NCBI GenBank assembly: GCA_029204225.1 | Contig: MU835489.1 | Location: forward strand, 1-38,680 | Source of the DNA: Diphasiastrum complanatum | Lineage: Eukaryota; Streptophyta; Lycopodiopsida; Lycopodiales; Lycopodiaceae | DNA: 38,680 nucleotides | Direction: 5' to 3' | Shown: positions 21,520-32,268 of the stretch, one piece after another | Layout of the letters: every line of letters begins with the position of its first letter | Position numbering within the stretch: the stretch's first letter is position 1 | Program-made: the position numbers and the translations under genes | The notes under the pieces: model-generated | Seen by the model: the letters and a program-made list of their open reading frames with translations, nothing else | The model's database searches: none | What the model was told of the DNA's origin: nothing

Positions 21520-22041
21520 TGTTGGGAACTCTATGTGGCTCATCTGGTGTTGTGCGAGTGAAACATCGCGGCAGAGAAAAGTGAGTGGAGAATCCTCGGT
21601 GCATGCAACTACGTCTATCGTATTCAGACCGACTTCGATAGTTCGAAGTCACTGGATCTCGATAAAATCGATACCATAACCATGCACAAATTAGATTGGT
21701 TTTAGATTTAGCTTTGCAAAAACATACTCAGACTATCAATCATAGAAGACAATTTAATCTACAAATGAGTTTATCTGCAAGCAAGAAAGAATCTAAACAT
21801 GAATAAAATGAGCATTCAGTCACAATATACACGACCTAGATTACTAGAATATTGATTATTCAGTCGTGAATAGATACAGTCTGAATGCAGTCAGAGTCGC
21901 GTTCTTCCTTAAACAATACTTTGTAATAACAGAAAAAAATCACAAAACAATTGCGCTTTGGATGTTCAATTGATCGAATAGATAGATTATTGAACTAACC
22001 GATCTCTTCTTGTCTAACGGAGTAGCTAATAAGTTGTTGGG

Positions 22042-22047
22042 TATATA
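22042..22047 (-). promoter_or_regulatory. TATA box candidate in Copia-5 LTR
   Basis: TATATA (within GTGTATATACCC on the minus strand) lies about 415 bp into the LTR, downstream of the tandem repeats, a plausible end of U3. Confidence 0.5.
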
Positions 22048-22200
22048 CACATGGCTAACTATTTAAAATAATGTTTAATCTATACTTTACAATTAGGATT
22101 AAAGCACTGCATGCTTTTGGTAGTCGTCCTCGGACAGTATTTGATTCGGAGATTTTGTCCGGATGTGATTCAATGTACTTGTTGATCCACCGATAGTCGG

Positions 22201-22310
22201 AGTATGGTCGATTGTTCGAGGATGACCGAATAATCAAATCTGGTCAGATGGCTCGAGATGGTCAAATTATCAAGGATGGCCGAATAGTCGAAGGTGTCCG
22301 AACAATCGGG
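22201..22310. repeat. Imperfect 18-bp tandem repeat in Copia-5 U3
   Basis: Six units of 17-19 bp follow each other: 22201 AGTATGGTCGATTGTTCG, 22219 AGGATGACCGAATAATCA, then units at 22237, 22256, 22273 (AGGATGGCCGAATAGTCGA) and 22292 (AGGTGTCCGAACAATCGGG). The shared core is roughly GATGGCCGAATAATC. Confidence 0.75.
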
Positions 22311-22462
22311 AAAACATTGTCACTGATTCTTTTGTATTTCTGCAGACTGTTAGAAAACAAATGTATTTCTGCAAAGTATGTGACTGTACAAGTATTTACA
22401 ATAGCTAATGAATGGATCTAGATTAGTAATGAGATAAGAGATGGAGATGATAGAAATCCACA

Positions 22463-22481
22463 CCCCCCCCCCCCCCCTAAT
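22463..22481 (-). other. Copia-5 polypurine tract with a run of 15 G
   Basis: On the minus strand TTAG is followed by an unbroken run of 15 G, then the TGTGG that opens the LTR. Its position between the RNase H end and the LTR identifies it as the plus-strand primer site. Confidence 0.8.
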
Positions 22482-22511
22482 TTGGATCATTTAATGCCTT
22501 GATTTGGAGAT

Positions 22512-23293
22512 TCAGATAGCACAAAAATTCTTGTGTGCTTTCTGATTTAGCCCTTTTGTGAATATATCAGCTGCCATGTACAAGGTTCTCCAAAATTTCA
22601 GAATTACCTCCTTGTTGAGCATTTTGCTCCTGATGTAGTGGTACTTAATCTTGATGTGCTTATTTCTAGAGTGAAATCTTTGATTCATTCATAATGCGAT
22701 AGCACTTTGATTGTCGCACTAAACAATTGTTGGAGCAGATTGTTTGAGACCCAGACAATGAATTTCTCAACCAAATTGTCTCTTTAGTAGTTTGCGAGCC
22801 TGTAATGTATTCTAATTTTGTTGATGACATTGCAATGGAGGTTTGTTTTCGACTGTTCCATGATATTGGACTATTATTGAACATGAAGACAAGTCCAGAA
22901 GTCGATATTCTGGTGTCGATATTGTCTGCCCAATTTGCATCTGTATATCCATGAAATGTATGGATATCAGATGAATCGACATCAACATAGCAGATACAAA
23001 GGTCAATGGTAGCTCGTACATATAAGATTACTCTGAAGAGAGCTTTCCAATGGATCATACCAGGGTTGGCCATGTTTTGGCTCAAGGAGCTGATGGCGTA
23101 TGCAAGATCGGGTCCGGTAGAGATCATTGCATTCATCAGGGATCCAATAATTGATTGATATGGATATCCCTTCATTTTGGCCCTCCACATTGGTCTGAGT
23201 GCATTGCTCCTTGGATAATTTTTAGACCTGGGTCCATGAGATTATGTACAAACTTGTAATTCATGAAATTGAATTTCATCAGCAAATTTTGGA
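22512..23293 (-). pseudogene. Copia-5 RT C-terminus and RNase H
   Basis: RNase H removes the RNA template during reverse transcription. The frame from about 23190 reads YQSIIGSLMNAM, then FHGYTDANWADNIDTRISTS and a SSTKLEY version of the SSTEAEY motif (Glu replaced by Lys). A frameshift near 22670 leads to NKHIKIKYHYIRSK and AADIFTKGL and a stop at 22512-22514. Upstream (23293-23191) the RT thumb region is visible with a stop. It is the continuation of the RT at 28249-28900. Confidence 0.8.
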
Positions 23294-23298
23294 AGTGA
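23294..23298 (+). repeat. Target-site duplication AGTGA, left copy (Copia-6)
   Basis: AGTGA directly precedes the Copia-6 5' LTR and recurs at 28244-28248 directly after its 3' LTR. Confidence 0.9.
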
Positions 23299-23568
23299 TG
23301 TGAAAGATTTCAACTAATTTAGTCAAATTTGCTATATTTGTTTATTTGGCAATTGAGGCCAATTCATATTAGACTTAGAGTTTGACTTTTCAAAGTTATA
23401 TTAGTCTAAAATCATTTGAATAAACAATTTTGGAAAGCGTGAGAAAGTGTACTACACGAGTTTTGGTAGATTCAATTTGAATGTGGAGACATTCGAATCT
23501 AGTCCACATTAATGCTAGGGTTTTTGTTATAGAGGGAAACCAAACTCATTAATGAGTCATGGATCTAC

Positions 23569-23576
23569 TATATATA
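23569..23576 (+). promoter_or_regulatory. TATA box candidate in Copia-6 5' LTR
   Basis: TATATATA within ACTATATATAGTTG. The CT tract begins about 28 bp downstream, where transcription would be expected to start. Confidence 0.55.
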
Positions 23577-23600
23577 GTTGTACACACATGTGAGGAGAAG

Positions 23601-23735
<135 letters not shown>

Positions 23736-24068
23736 TTCATTTCATTTCATGCTTATACATGAGTTCTCTTTGGTCCATCTATCCATTGGTGCACTATATT
23801 GGTGATATCTTGCAATTTTGTGTGTAGAATGTTCAATTTAACTATATTCGAATCCACACATGTGAAATATAGTAGCTTACTTTTTTTGTATGGACAACAA
23901 CTTCATTTCATGTTTTGATTCATGTTTGATCAAGATCTATTAGAGTTTGCAGCACATTCATAGAGTAGGTGTTGACTTTTCTACATTGGCAAGGTTGGTG
24001 ATTTGTTGTCTTTCTAACCAAAGATCAAAGGGTTGATTTTCGATCTTAATCATCTGAGATTATTCACA

Positions 24069-24080
24069 TGGTATCAGAGC
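24069..24080 (+). other. Copia-6 primer-binding site
   Basis: TGGTATCAGAGC, the canonical initiator tRNA-Met complement, directly after the LTR. Confidence 0.92.
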
Positions 24081-24667
24081 TCTTGTGTTTTAGGTTATGA
24101 AGGAAGCAATCACATCTATCATGGATTTGGAAGAGATATCAATGCTAGAGCATGCTAGATTGACTTCTACTCAAAATCGAGTTCTTTGCATATGTAGATT
24201 GAATCTTTTGTAGATCAAAAATCAAATTAGGTTTATATGCTTGATCAATTCCAATTTCACACTTCACATACTGGATTTGGCCGATTTTTGATGCATTAGA
24301 AAAGCCTAAGTGGTGGCTACAAGATTGCATATCAAGTTTTAGACAATTGCATGTAGTATTTGAAATATTCAATTTTTTGTGATTTTGTCAAAACCCTAAT
24401 TTTGATTGGATCTCTATTTGTGTGTCTATGTACTTCATTTGAGTGTGTTTAAATCTTAGGAAGTGTCAAGAGTTATTAGATTGAGGATAGATCATAGGTT
24501 GATCAAGATTTCAGTATTCTATGTGTTGCTTTGCTTGATATAACTGCTAGAAGAGAATTGAGAGGTTCCATATCTTTGTGATTTCTTTTTGAAAACATTT
24601 GTTGTTGTTCAAAAGAGTGCTTAGTGCATTGGAACAAGTTGAAAGAAAAGGATCAAGTCATTGCAAC
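24081..24667 (+). other. Copia-6 untranslated leader
   Basis: About 590 bp with no coding signature. Its end is homologous to the Copia-4 leader, which supports the gag ATG choice. Confidence 0.6.
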
Positions 24668-24838
24668 ATGGCTACATCAAGTGGATACATGTTGGAAGAC
24701 AATGATAGGCTTACCTCAAGCAACTATTCATTGTGGAAAGTGAGGATGGAATCACTTCTTGAGATGAATGATGTTTTGGATATTGTTGTAGGTTTGGATG
24801 AGAGGCCAACAACACAACAAGAACAATTCAACAAAGCT
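24668..24838 (+). pseudogene. Copia-6 gag N-terminus
   Basis: ATG 24668 gives MATSSGYMLEDNDRLTSSNY, then SLWKVRMESLLEMNDVLDIV and GLDERPTTQQEQFNKA. The sense reading ends here, and the next gag residues are found on the opposite strand at about 26290. Confidence 0.85.
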
Positions 24839-26290
24839 TGATCCCAATATGGCTTATCAAGGTTAGCACTTAATGTCATGGCTTTGGCACTTTCACATAA
24901 AGTCCTATTCTTCCTCTCGGCCACTCAATTTTGTTGTGGGGTCCTTGGTGTTGTATACTCCCTTTTTATCCCATGCTCATCACAAAATGCCTTAAACTTG
25001 ATAGATATGTACTCTCCACCATTGTCACTCCTTAAGCACTTGATCTTTGTGAAAATTTGGTTCTCCCTTGCATTCTTGAACTTACCAAAGACATCATACA
25101 CTTCATCTTTGCTCTTTAGTAGATAGATCCAACAAAATCTACTAAATCATCAATGAAAGTTACATATATCTTAGCTCCACTATTGCTAATTGTAGTAATT
25201 CCATGAATATCCGAATGTACAACTTGAAAAGGCTTTGTAGATCTAGTATAATGTAGTCTATGTGACTTTGACAAAGCACAAGAATCACAAACATGATTGA
25301 TGCTACTCCACTTTAAGACCTTTACTTAGCGATTGACTCACACTAAGTAAGTTCTTGGTAATAGATGGAATGAATAAAACATCCTCCAAATGAACATTCC
25401 TATTTGTAGAGAGAGAAATAGGAATTGTGCCAATCTCTTTGATTGCACACTCACCATCATTGGCAGTGTAGATCACCCTCTCATCTCCATATGCCAACAA
25501 AGAAGTGAAGTACTCTTTGTGAAAATTCATGTGTGAACTTGCTCCACTATCAATCCACCATGGATCTAGGTCTCCATCATTAGCAAGCATACATGAAGAC
25601 ATCACAAAAGCATCATCATTTGTATTTTGAACATCTAATCCATCCTCATCAAGAGTTAGATTACCTTGATTGTCTCCTTGATATATCTTCTTCTTGTAGC
25701 ACTCACTTGCAAAGTGTCCTTATAGAAGCACTTGAGCTTTACCTATCTTTCTTTTTGCCATTTGAAGAAGCATCCCCTTGATCTTGCCCTTTAGGCCACC
25801 TGATTTTGTTTTTGCCTTTGATGTGAACATAGCCTCCTCTCCAACTTGAGATGTTGATGAAGATCCACCTCTTGCTTGAAGCCTATATTCTTCATTGATC
25901 AAGATATCTTGAAGATCCATCAAACTTGGCAAATTTCTTTGAATAGCAAGACTTTGTACAATGTTATCATGAGCATCCAACGAACCATTAAGAATAACTC
26001 GAACAAGCTCTCCTTCGTTGATGTTTTCATCAATGCAAGCCAACTCGTCATTCAAAGCTTTTACTCTCAAAACAAAAGTATCTAGACTCTCTTCACTCTT
26101 TTGCAAACATTGACAGAAGATTTGTCTTCTTAGAGTCAACACTCTAGAAGTAGACTTGGATTCATAAAGCTTTTTCAAAGCTTCCCAAGTCTCACTTGAT
26201 GAAGTACATTTACCAACTTTCTTGATAAGTTCATTGGTAACATTCATTTGATTCATATGTAGAGATCTTTTGGCCCTCTTGTCATACCTC
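24838..26290 (-). pseudogene. Copia-6 inverted block: gag middle, protease, integrase
   Basis: Read on the minus strand from 26290 downward, the segment continues exactly where the sense gag stops: RYDKRAKRSLHMNQMNVTNE, UBN2 helices, and VILNGSLDAHDN. Then comes a broken zinc knuckle (about 25700-25735, HFASEC kept, second Cys lost), protease DPWWIDSGASSHMNF (about 25530-25570), VLFIPSITKNLLSVSQ, integrase HSDIHG, CLRSDNGGEYIS and, after a stop, VAERKNRTLCESAKA, ending in KPYWDQA at about 24840. Orientation is opposite to the LTRs, gag start and RT. The integrase C-terminus and the linker before RT are missing. Frameshifts and stops are present. Confidence 0.85.
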
Positions 26291-27642
26291 AATGTACAAG
26301 GCAAGGTTGATGGCAAAAGGATATGCTCAATAACATGGTATTGACTATGATGAAACCTTTGCACCCGTGGCAGAGATGGTAAGTATTCGGGTCATCATCT
26401 CTCTTGCTACTCTTTATGGATGGGATCTATGGAAATTGGACATGCATTTTTGAATGGTGATCTTGAGGAGGAAGTGTACATGGAGCAACCCGAAAGCTAC
26501 ATTTCATCTACAAAGTCAAATCATGTGTGTCTACTACAAAAGAGTTTGTATGGCCTTAAGCAAGCAGCAAGGAGTTGGTATGCTAAGCTTAACACTTTTT
26601 TACTCTCTCAAGGCTTTGTTATGAGTGAGTATGATAATTCACTTTATTATAGGTTTGCTGAAAATGATTTTACCATCTTGCTAATCTATGTGGATGATAT
26701 CATCTTGAGTGGTGGAAACAATCACGATGTGGAGGATATCAAGAGTGCTCTTAAGAAGGAATTTGAGGTGCATGATCTTGGTCATTTACATTACATTTTA
26801 GGAATAGAAGTGATTAGATCTTCTCAAGATACTTTCATTTGTTAAGAGAAGTATGCTAATTCTATTCTAGAAATATTTCATATGGTAGATGCAAAATCTT
26901 GTGAAACACCTATGGAGTCTCCTATAAAGCTAACTATAAGAGGTAATGAAAAATCCTTCAAGGACATTACTCTTCATAGAAAGCTAGTTGGCTCACTTAT
27001 CTATCTAACCATAACAAGACCATATCTAAGCTATTGATTTGGTAGATTGAGTAAATTTGTGCAAGATCCTAGTGAGGAGCATTGGAAGCTAGGAAAACGA
27101 GTTTTGAGGTATATCATGGGGAGATTTTGGCATATTGTATGAGAGATCATCACCTAACTTGTTTGGATTTTCAGATTCAAACTTTGCTGGAGATCCGAAA
27201 TGGATAGGAAATCCATAATTTCACATTGTATCTTTCATAGGTGATGGAACTATACCATGGATGTCAAAGAAACAAGCCACTATCTCATTGTCATCTAGTG
27301 AGGCCAAGTACAAAGCACTTACACATTGCACAAAGGAGATGGTATGGATCAAGAGGATGATCAAGGATCTTCACTTGCTGGATTTTTTTAGGGAGCCCAA
27401 TCATCTTCTGTGACAACTTATCAGCCCAAAAGTTGGCAACCAATCATGTCTTTCATGCTAGGAGCAAGCATATTGAGGTGGCATATCATTTTGTGAGGGA
27501 GCAAGTCATGGCAAAGGAGGTGGAGCTTCAACATGTTTCTTCAAGGGAATGTGTAGCTGATATCTTTACCAAAGATTTGGGAAAAGACTTTTTTATGAAG
27601 CATAGGAATCACTTGGAGTGTTATCAAAGTCTATGCTAAAAC
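26291..27642 (+). pseudogene. Copia-6 reverse transcriptase and RNase H
   Basis: It starts at the RT opening (YKARLMAKGYAQ, stop, HGIDYDETFAPVAEMVSIRV). The long open part 26420-26845 holds FLNGDLEEEVYMEQPESY, SLYGLKQAARSWYAKL and the catalytic YVDD at 26687-26698. A stop follows at 26843, then KLVGSLIYLTITRP, a frameshifted RNase H, and the end NHVFHARSKHIEVAYHFVRE with CVADIFTKDL (27433-27639). RT active-site residues remain but the chain is broken many times. Confidence 0.88.
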
Positions 27643-27657
27643 TAGTTGAAGAGGGAG

Positions 27658-27837
27658 TGTGAAAGATTTCAACTAGTTTAGTCAAATTTGCTATATTTGT
27701 TTATTTGGCAATTGAGGCCAATTTCATATTAGACTTAGATTTTGACTTTTTAAAGTTATTTTTTGTTATGGAGAAAAACCAAACTCAATAATGAGTCATG
27801 GATCTGTTATATATAGTTATACACGTGTGAGGAAAAG

Positions 27838-27932
<95 letters not shown>

Positions 27933-28243
27933 CATGCTTATACATGAGTTCTCTTTGGTTCATCTATCCATTGGTGTACTATAATGGTGATATCTTGCAA
28001 TTTTGTGTGTAGAATGCTAAATTTATGCTATATTCAGATCCACGCATGTAAAATATAGTAGCTTATTGTTTTTGTATGAACAACAACTTTATTTCATGTT
28101 TTTATTAATGTTTGATCAAGATATATTAGAGTTTGCATCTCATTCATAGAGTAGATGTTGATTTTTCTACATTGCAAGGTTGGTAATTTGTTGTCTTTCT
28201 CAAAGGGATGATTTTGGGTCCTGATGATCTAAAATTCTTCACA
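27658..28243 (+). repeat. Copia-6 3' LTR (586 bp)
   Basis: It starts TGTGAAAGATTTCAACTAG after the purine-rich GAAGAGGGAG and ends ATTCTTCACA before AGTGA. Compared with the 5' LTR it lacks about 120 bp after ...AAAGTTAT and all of the CA repeat. Confidence 0.9.
27841..27928 (+). repeat. (TC)44 microsatellite in Copia-6 3' LTR
   Basis: Pure TC run of 88 bases, at the same LTR position as 23605-23676 and shortly after a TATATATA motif. Confidence 0.98.
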
Positions 28244-28248
28244 AGTGA
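28244..28248 (+). repeat. Target-site duplication AGTGA, right copy (Copia-6)
   Basis: Perfect match to 23294-23298. Beyond it the Copia-5 RT frame resumes. Confidence 0.9.
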
Positions 28249-28900
28249 TATAGAGAAGTCTTCTACTCCTATTTTTGTGGATCTGAATCTCGAGAAAGTA
28301 ATGCGCTTCTCCCAAGTCTATCATCTCAAAATCTTGGGATAGCATCCTCTTAGTGTCTTGTGTCAGTTCAATATTGCTGCTAAACAACAACGTATCTGGA
28401 TGATTGTTTCAAACTATACAAAGCTTTATGGAATTTGCATACCTAATATTCTCGACCATTGATGATATAGCCTTCTGGCTGGATCATGTAAATATCCTCC
28501 TCGATAACTCCATTGAAAAATGTTGTTTGTACATCCATCTGGTGTACCTCAAGATCTGGTGTAGCAACATATGACACTAGCAGTCGAATGAAAGTATGTT
28601 TGACAACCGGGCTAAAAGTTTTGAAGTAATCGATATTGGAAATTTGTAAAAATCCCCTTGCCAGGAGTCAAGTTTTCCTTCTGTCGATATTGCCGTATAT
28701 TTTGTATTTGATCTTAAAGATCCATTTGCAATTGATTACATTTCTGTCTGTTGGTAGCTTGGTGACAATCCATGTGTTATTCCTCATCAATGAGTTGTAC
28801 TCATTGTCCATTGCTTCTTTCTAGAGATCTAAATCGGCCTGTGACATAGCTTCCTCAACTGTTGTTGGCTCTTGAATACAATAGTGAGTGAACTCATCGC
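28249..28900 (-). pseudogene. Copia-5 reverse transcriptase
   Basis: On the minus strand the conserved segment LEVHQMDVQTTFFNGVIEED, followed by IYMIQPEGY (about 28470-28575), holds the first catalytic Asp. Closer to Copia-6 the frame reads MLSQDFEMIDLGEAHYFLEI and ends RSRRLLYI at the insertion point. The YVDD segment between these lies in a decayed stretch (about 28360-28460) where I cannot read it cleanly. Confidence 0.8.
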
Positions 28901-30161
28901 TGTATCAAACAGGTTGAGTTCAAATTCGTGTTGATCTCCTATTGAAGTTTCTGGCTGTGAAATTCAACTTTGTGTCGGCTGCATTGGCTACTCCTGAGTT
29001 GCAGCTTCTTCATCTTCTTCTGGATTTAATTGTACAGAGTGATCGTTGGAAGAAATCGAAATAGTCTTTCGATATGTATCAGTTGTCGGGGCAAAAATTG
29101 TCGACTGCATCTGGTCCTTGTCCTTTAAATCAATAAACTGACCTTCAATGAAAGTCACATCCCTATTAGTGAATATTTTAGAGGTCTCTATATTGTACGA
29201 TCTATACATTCCATCAGAAGTATAGTAGCCTTTTGCTTAGGCAGTACATCCGAATACTCTCAAATGTTTCAATGAAGGCTTGGATCCTGTCCAGAGACTT
29301 CATAAGGGATTTTGTTGTCAAGAAGGCCTTTAGTTATACATTGGTTCTACACTTGAGCTATTGTTGATACAACATGTTGCCAAAATGATTTGGGTAACGA
29401 AGCATGAGTTATTATGCATTTGGAACACTTGACTAAGGTCCTATTCTTCTTTTCTGCCATTCCATTCGACTGTGGAGAATAGGAAGCAACAAACTGTTGC
29501 TTGATGCCATTGGTTGAGCAGTAATTCTGAATTCATTTGAGATGTATTCATCACCGTTGTCGCTCCTAAGAGCTTTGATCTTCTTACTTGTCTGCAACTC
29601 AGCATTTTCTTTGTACTTTTTGAAGAACTAGGAAGCATCAGATTTGTGCCTCAAAAAATGTACAACAATTCTTTCAAAATAGTCATCTATAAATGTAATA
29701 AAGAATTTAGCACCGACCAGTGATGGTGTTTGCATTGGGCCACATATATTAGTATGTACAATGTCTAGCAAATCTTTAGATACATGTTCTTGATTTGACT
29801 TAAATGGCCTTCTTGTCTGCTTTCCTACGATACAGCTTTGGCATATAGGAGGGTCGACAATTCGATAGTCTAAATCAAGAACTAAAAAACACCTAGACAT
29901 GTTACCTATCGATACATGATTAAGGTGACCAAGTCTATAATGCCAAATTAATTCTTTATTGATAGATGTTGAACTACTTAAAGTGCAATCAGTCGTATAG
30001 TTACAATGACTAAGCCTATAAAGATATCTCTGTCTCTTTTCGAATGCAAAAAATCTATTGCCTTTATCAAGAATTTGACAAGAATCTTCCTGAAACTCTA
30101 TCCTATGTCCTTTAAAATTTGTAATTCGACCGGTAGACTCAAGATCATTCACACTTAGTAG
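28901..30161 (-). pseudogene. Copia-5 integrase and linker
   Basis: From 30161 downward: LLSVNDLESTGRI, the pre-integrase zinc site (WHYRLGHLN, then CQSCIVGKQTRRPF), and the catalytic region DIVHTNICGPM, where the usual first Asp is Asn (AAT, plus-strand 29748-29750). FITFIDDYF follows, then a frameshift, LRSDNGDEYISNEF with the second Asp, and SPQSNGMAEKKNR with the Glu. The segment 29209-28988 (TSKIFTNRDVTFIEG and an acidic tail) is the integrase-RT linker. Loss of the first Asp would abolish integrase activity even without the frameshifts. Confidence 0.85.
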
Positions 30162-30832
<671 letters not shown>

Positions 30833-30846
30833 TATCCCCCTCCTCA
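30833..30846 (-). other. Gypsy-7 polypurine tract
   Basis: Minus-strand TTGAGGAGGGGGA directly before the LTR start. The 235 bases from here to 31081 hold no other recognisable feature. Confidence 0.65.
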
Positions 30847-31081
30847 AATGTGAAACATCCTCGTGAACATATAATCTTCGTCTCGAAAATTGTTCATTCA
30901 TTAGAAAAGAATACTTTCATGTCGTTGAATAATTCTCCTTTTGAATATTCGTTAGGTCAAATGTAAAGATATTTCTTCAGTTGTTGATATATGACCTTTA
31001 TTTATTATTTCAAAATCATATGTTGAGTGGGTTGATTCAAAATATGTTGGAGCAACCAATTGAATTGGCTTTGAACATCAT

Positions 31082-31823
31082 TCACATATGAGAGCTCAAC
31101 ATCACATATTCAGCAGCATATACAAGAAGACTTTTCATATCATCATGTAATTGTTGTGCAATTTCCAAATCTTTTTCACACTCGAGCAATAATAAATCTT
31201 CTTTTGCTCTTGAGTATCTGTCGATAGGCAAATTGCCGTATCCTAACAATTTTACAGAAAGTAAAGTGTCATCCAATAGATCCTGTACTAATTGGAAGTT
31301 TTCCTCGGAATCCTTGCGTAGTGTAATTTGTTCGAACAAACGAGATGAAAACTGTACAAACTTACACTTTGCAAATAAGTTCTAGACAAAAAATAATGTC
31401 TTAGCTGCAAAAGTTTCGAACTGCCAATACGTATAAGTATAGAAGGCTTTATATTTGCAAGACTTGCCTCTATCTTGTAGATTGTGCTTCATTTTTGCAA
31501 AATAACTTGAAAAGTTGTGCTCCCAGTTGGTGTACATACCATACAGCTCTGGGGATGCCATATTAATATTTAGCAAAAGATCTGCATTGTTGAATTCGTC
31601 TATATTCGCATGGCCTTCTAGTATGTACAATTTGAATTCTGCATGCCGCCTCCAAAATTTTCGCTTCGTATCACTATGCTTAAAAAATTGGTACTCCTTT
31701 ATTCGCATGTACTCTAAAGCATACATGGATGTAAAACCTGTGTATAGTTCTACTGACCCAAATGGTGAACCTTTAAATTTACCTTGGATTATGGCCCAAC
31801 ATAGACAACCCTTTTATCTCCAT
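31082..31823 (-). pseudogene. Extra ORF between integrase tail and 3' LTR, unknown family
   Basis: I do not recognise this protein. The minus-strand frame opens after a stop at about 31825 (CWAIIQGKFKGSPFGSVELY), has its first Met at 31726 (MYALEYMRIKEYQFF) and runs to a TAG at 31382-31384. It continues in the same frame as NLFAKCKFVQFSSRL to a stop at 31082. In all it is about 245 codons with one internal stop. The N-terminal half is rich in Tyr, Phe and Trp. The C-terminal half looks like charged helices (LVQDLLDDTLLSVKLLGY, LEIAQQLHDDMKSLL). No signal peptide or membrane segment is visible, so it does not look env-like. It uses a different frame from gag-pol. It could be an accessory element gene, a captured host fragment, or a chance frame. 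Confidence 0.5.
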
Positions 31824-31926
31824 GAATCTAGCTTTCTATTGATATGCTATCATGATTGTCATTCAAGATAGATCCTCGAAAGATCCATGAAAGATTCTCG
31901 AAAGATTCTACCCATGAATACATTCA

Positions 31927-32268
31927 TTAGAGATAATATTTCTTCAGTCTGGAACCGTTAATACACATTGGCAATTATTCGCCTTCCAATGACTGAAGCT
32001 GGACAAAACTATTTTCAAATACTTTAATAACCTTGTACGGTCTCATCCACCTCATATGAAGCTTTCCAGAAAATTTTTGATGACGACTATCATAGATCAA
32101 AGCATAATCATCGGCCTTAAGATCACCAATCTTAAGACCTGTATCATACTTTTTCTTTCGTTGCTCCTAAATTTTCTCTGTAAGATCCTTTGAATTTGTT
32201 CGAGCTTCAAATAGTTTTTCATTAGTCAACAACCTTTCGTTAGTACATTCTACTTCTGTGGCCCGACT
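31927..32268 (-). pseudogene. Gypsy-7 integrase C-terminal tail
   Basis: The minus-strand frame reads VECTNERLLTNEKLFEARTN, SKDLTEKI, TAG (32167-32169), EQRKKKYDTGLKIGDL, YALIYDSRHQKFSGKL, HMRWMRPYKVIKVF, and ends NGSRLKKYYL at TAA 31927-31929. This is the Ty3/gypsy integrase tail with the GDLVL-like strand and the GPY-type module (WMRPYKV in place of WxGPY). The zinc-binding and DDE core that should precede it is absent. It is in frame with the preceding spacer. Confidence 0.8.

Larger units (their letters stand above)
21520..22462 (-). repeat. Copia-5 3' LTR (about 943 bp)
   Basis: On the minus strand it starts TGTGGATTTCTATC directly after the G-rich polypurine tract and ends AGAGTTCCCAACA at the Copia-4 gag junction. 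U3 holds an 18-bp imperfect tandem repeat and a TATATA box. The possible flanking duplication GGATA (21515-21519) has its partner outside the window. Confidence 0.75.

Noticed and set aside
31866-31910. Tandem TTCTCGAAAGA-like units resembling heat-shock elements
   Set aside because: They lie downstream of the integrase stop, not in a promoter position, and the match to alternating GAA/TTC pentamers is short.
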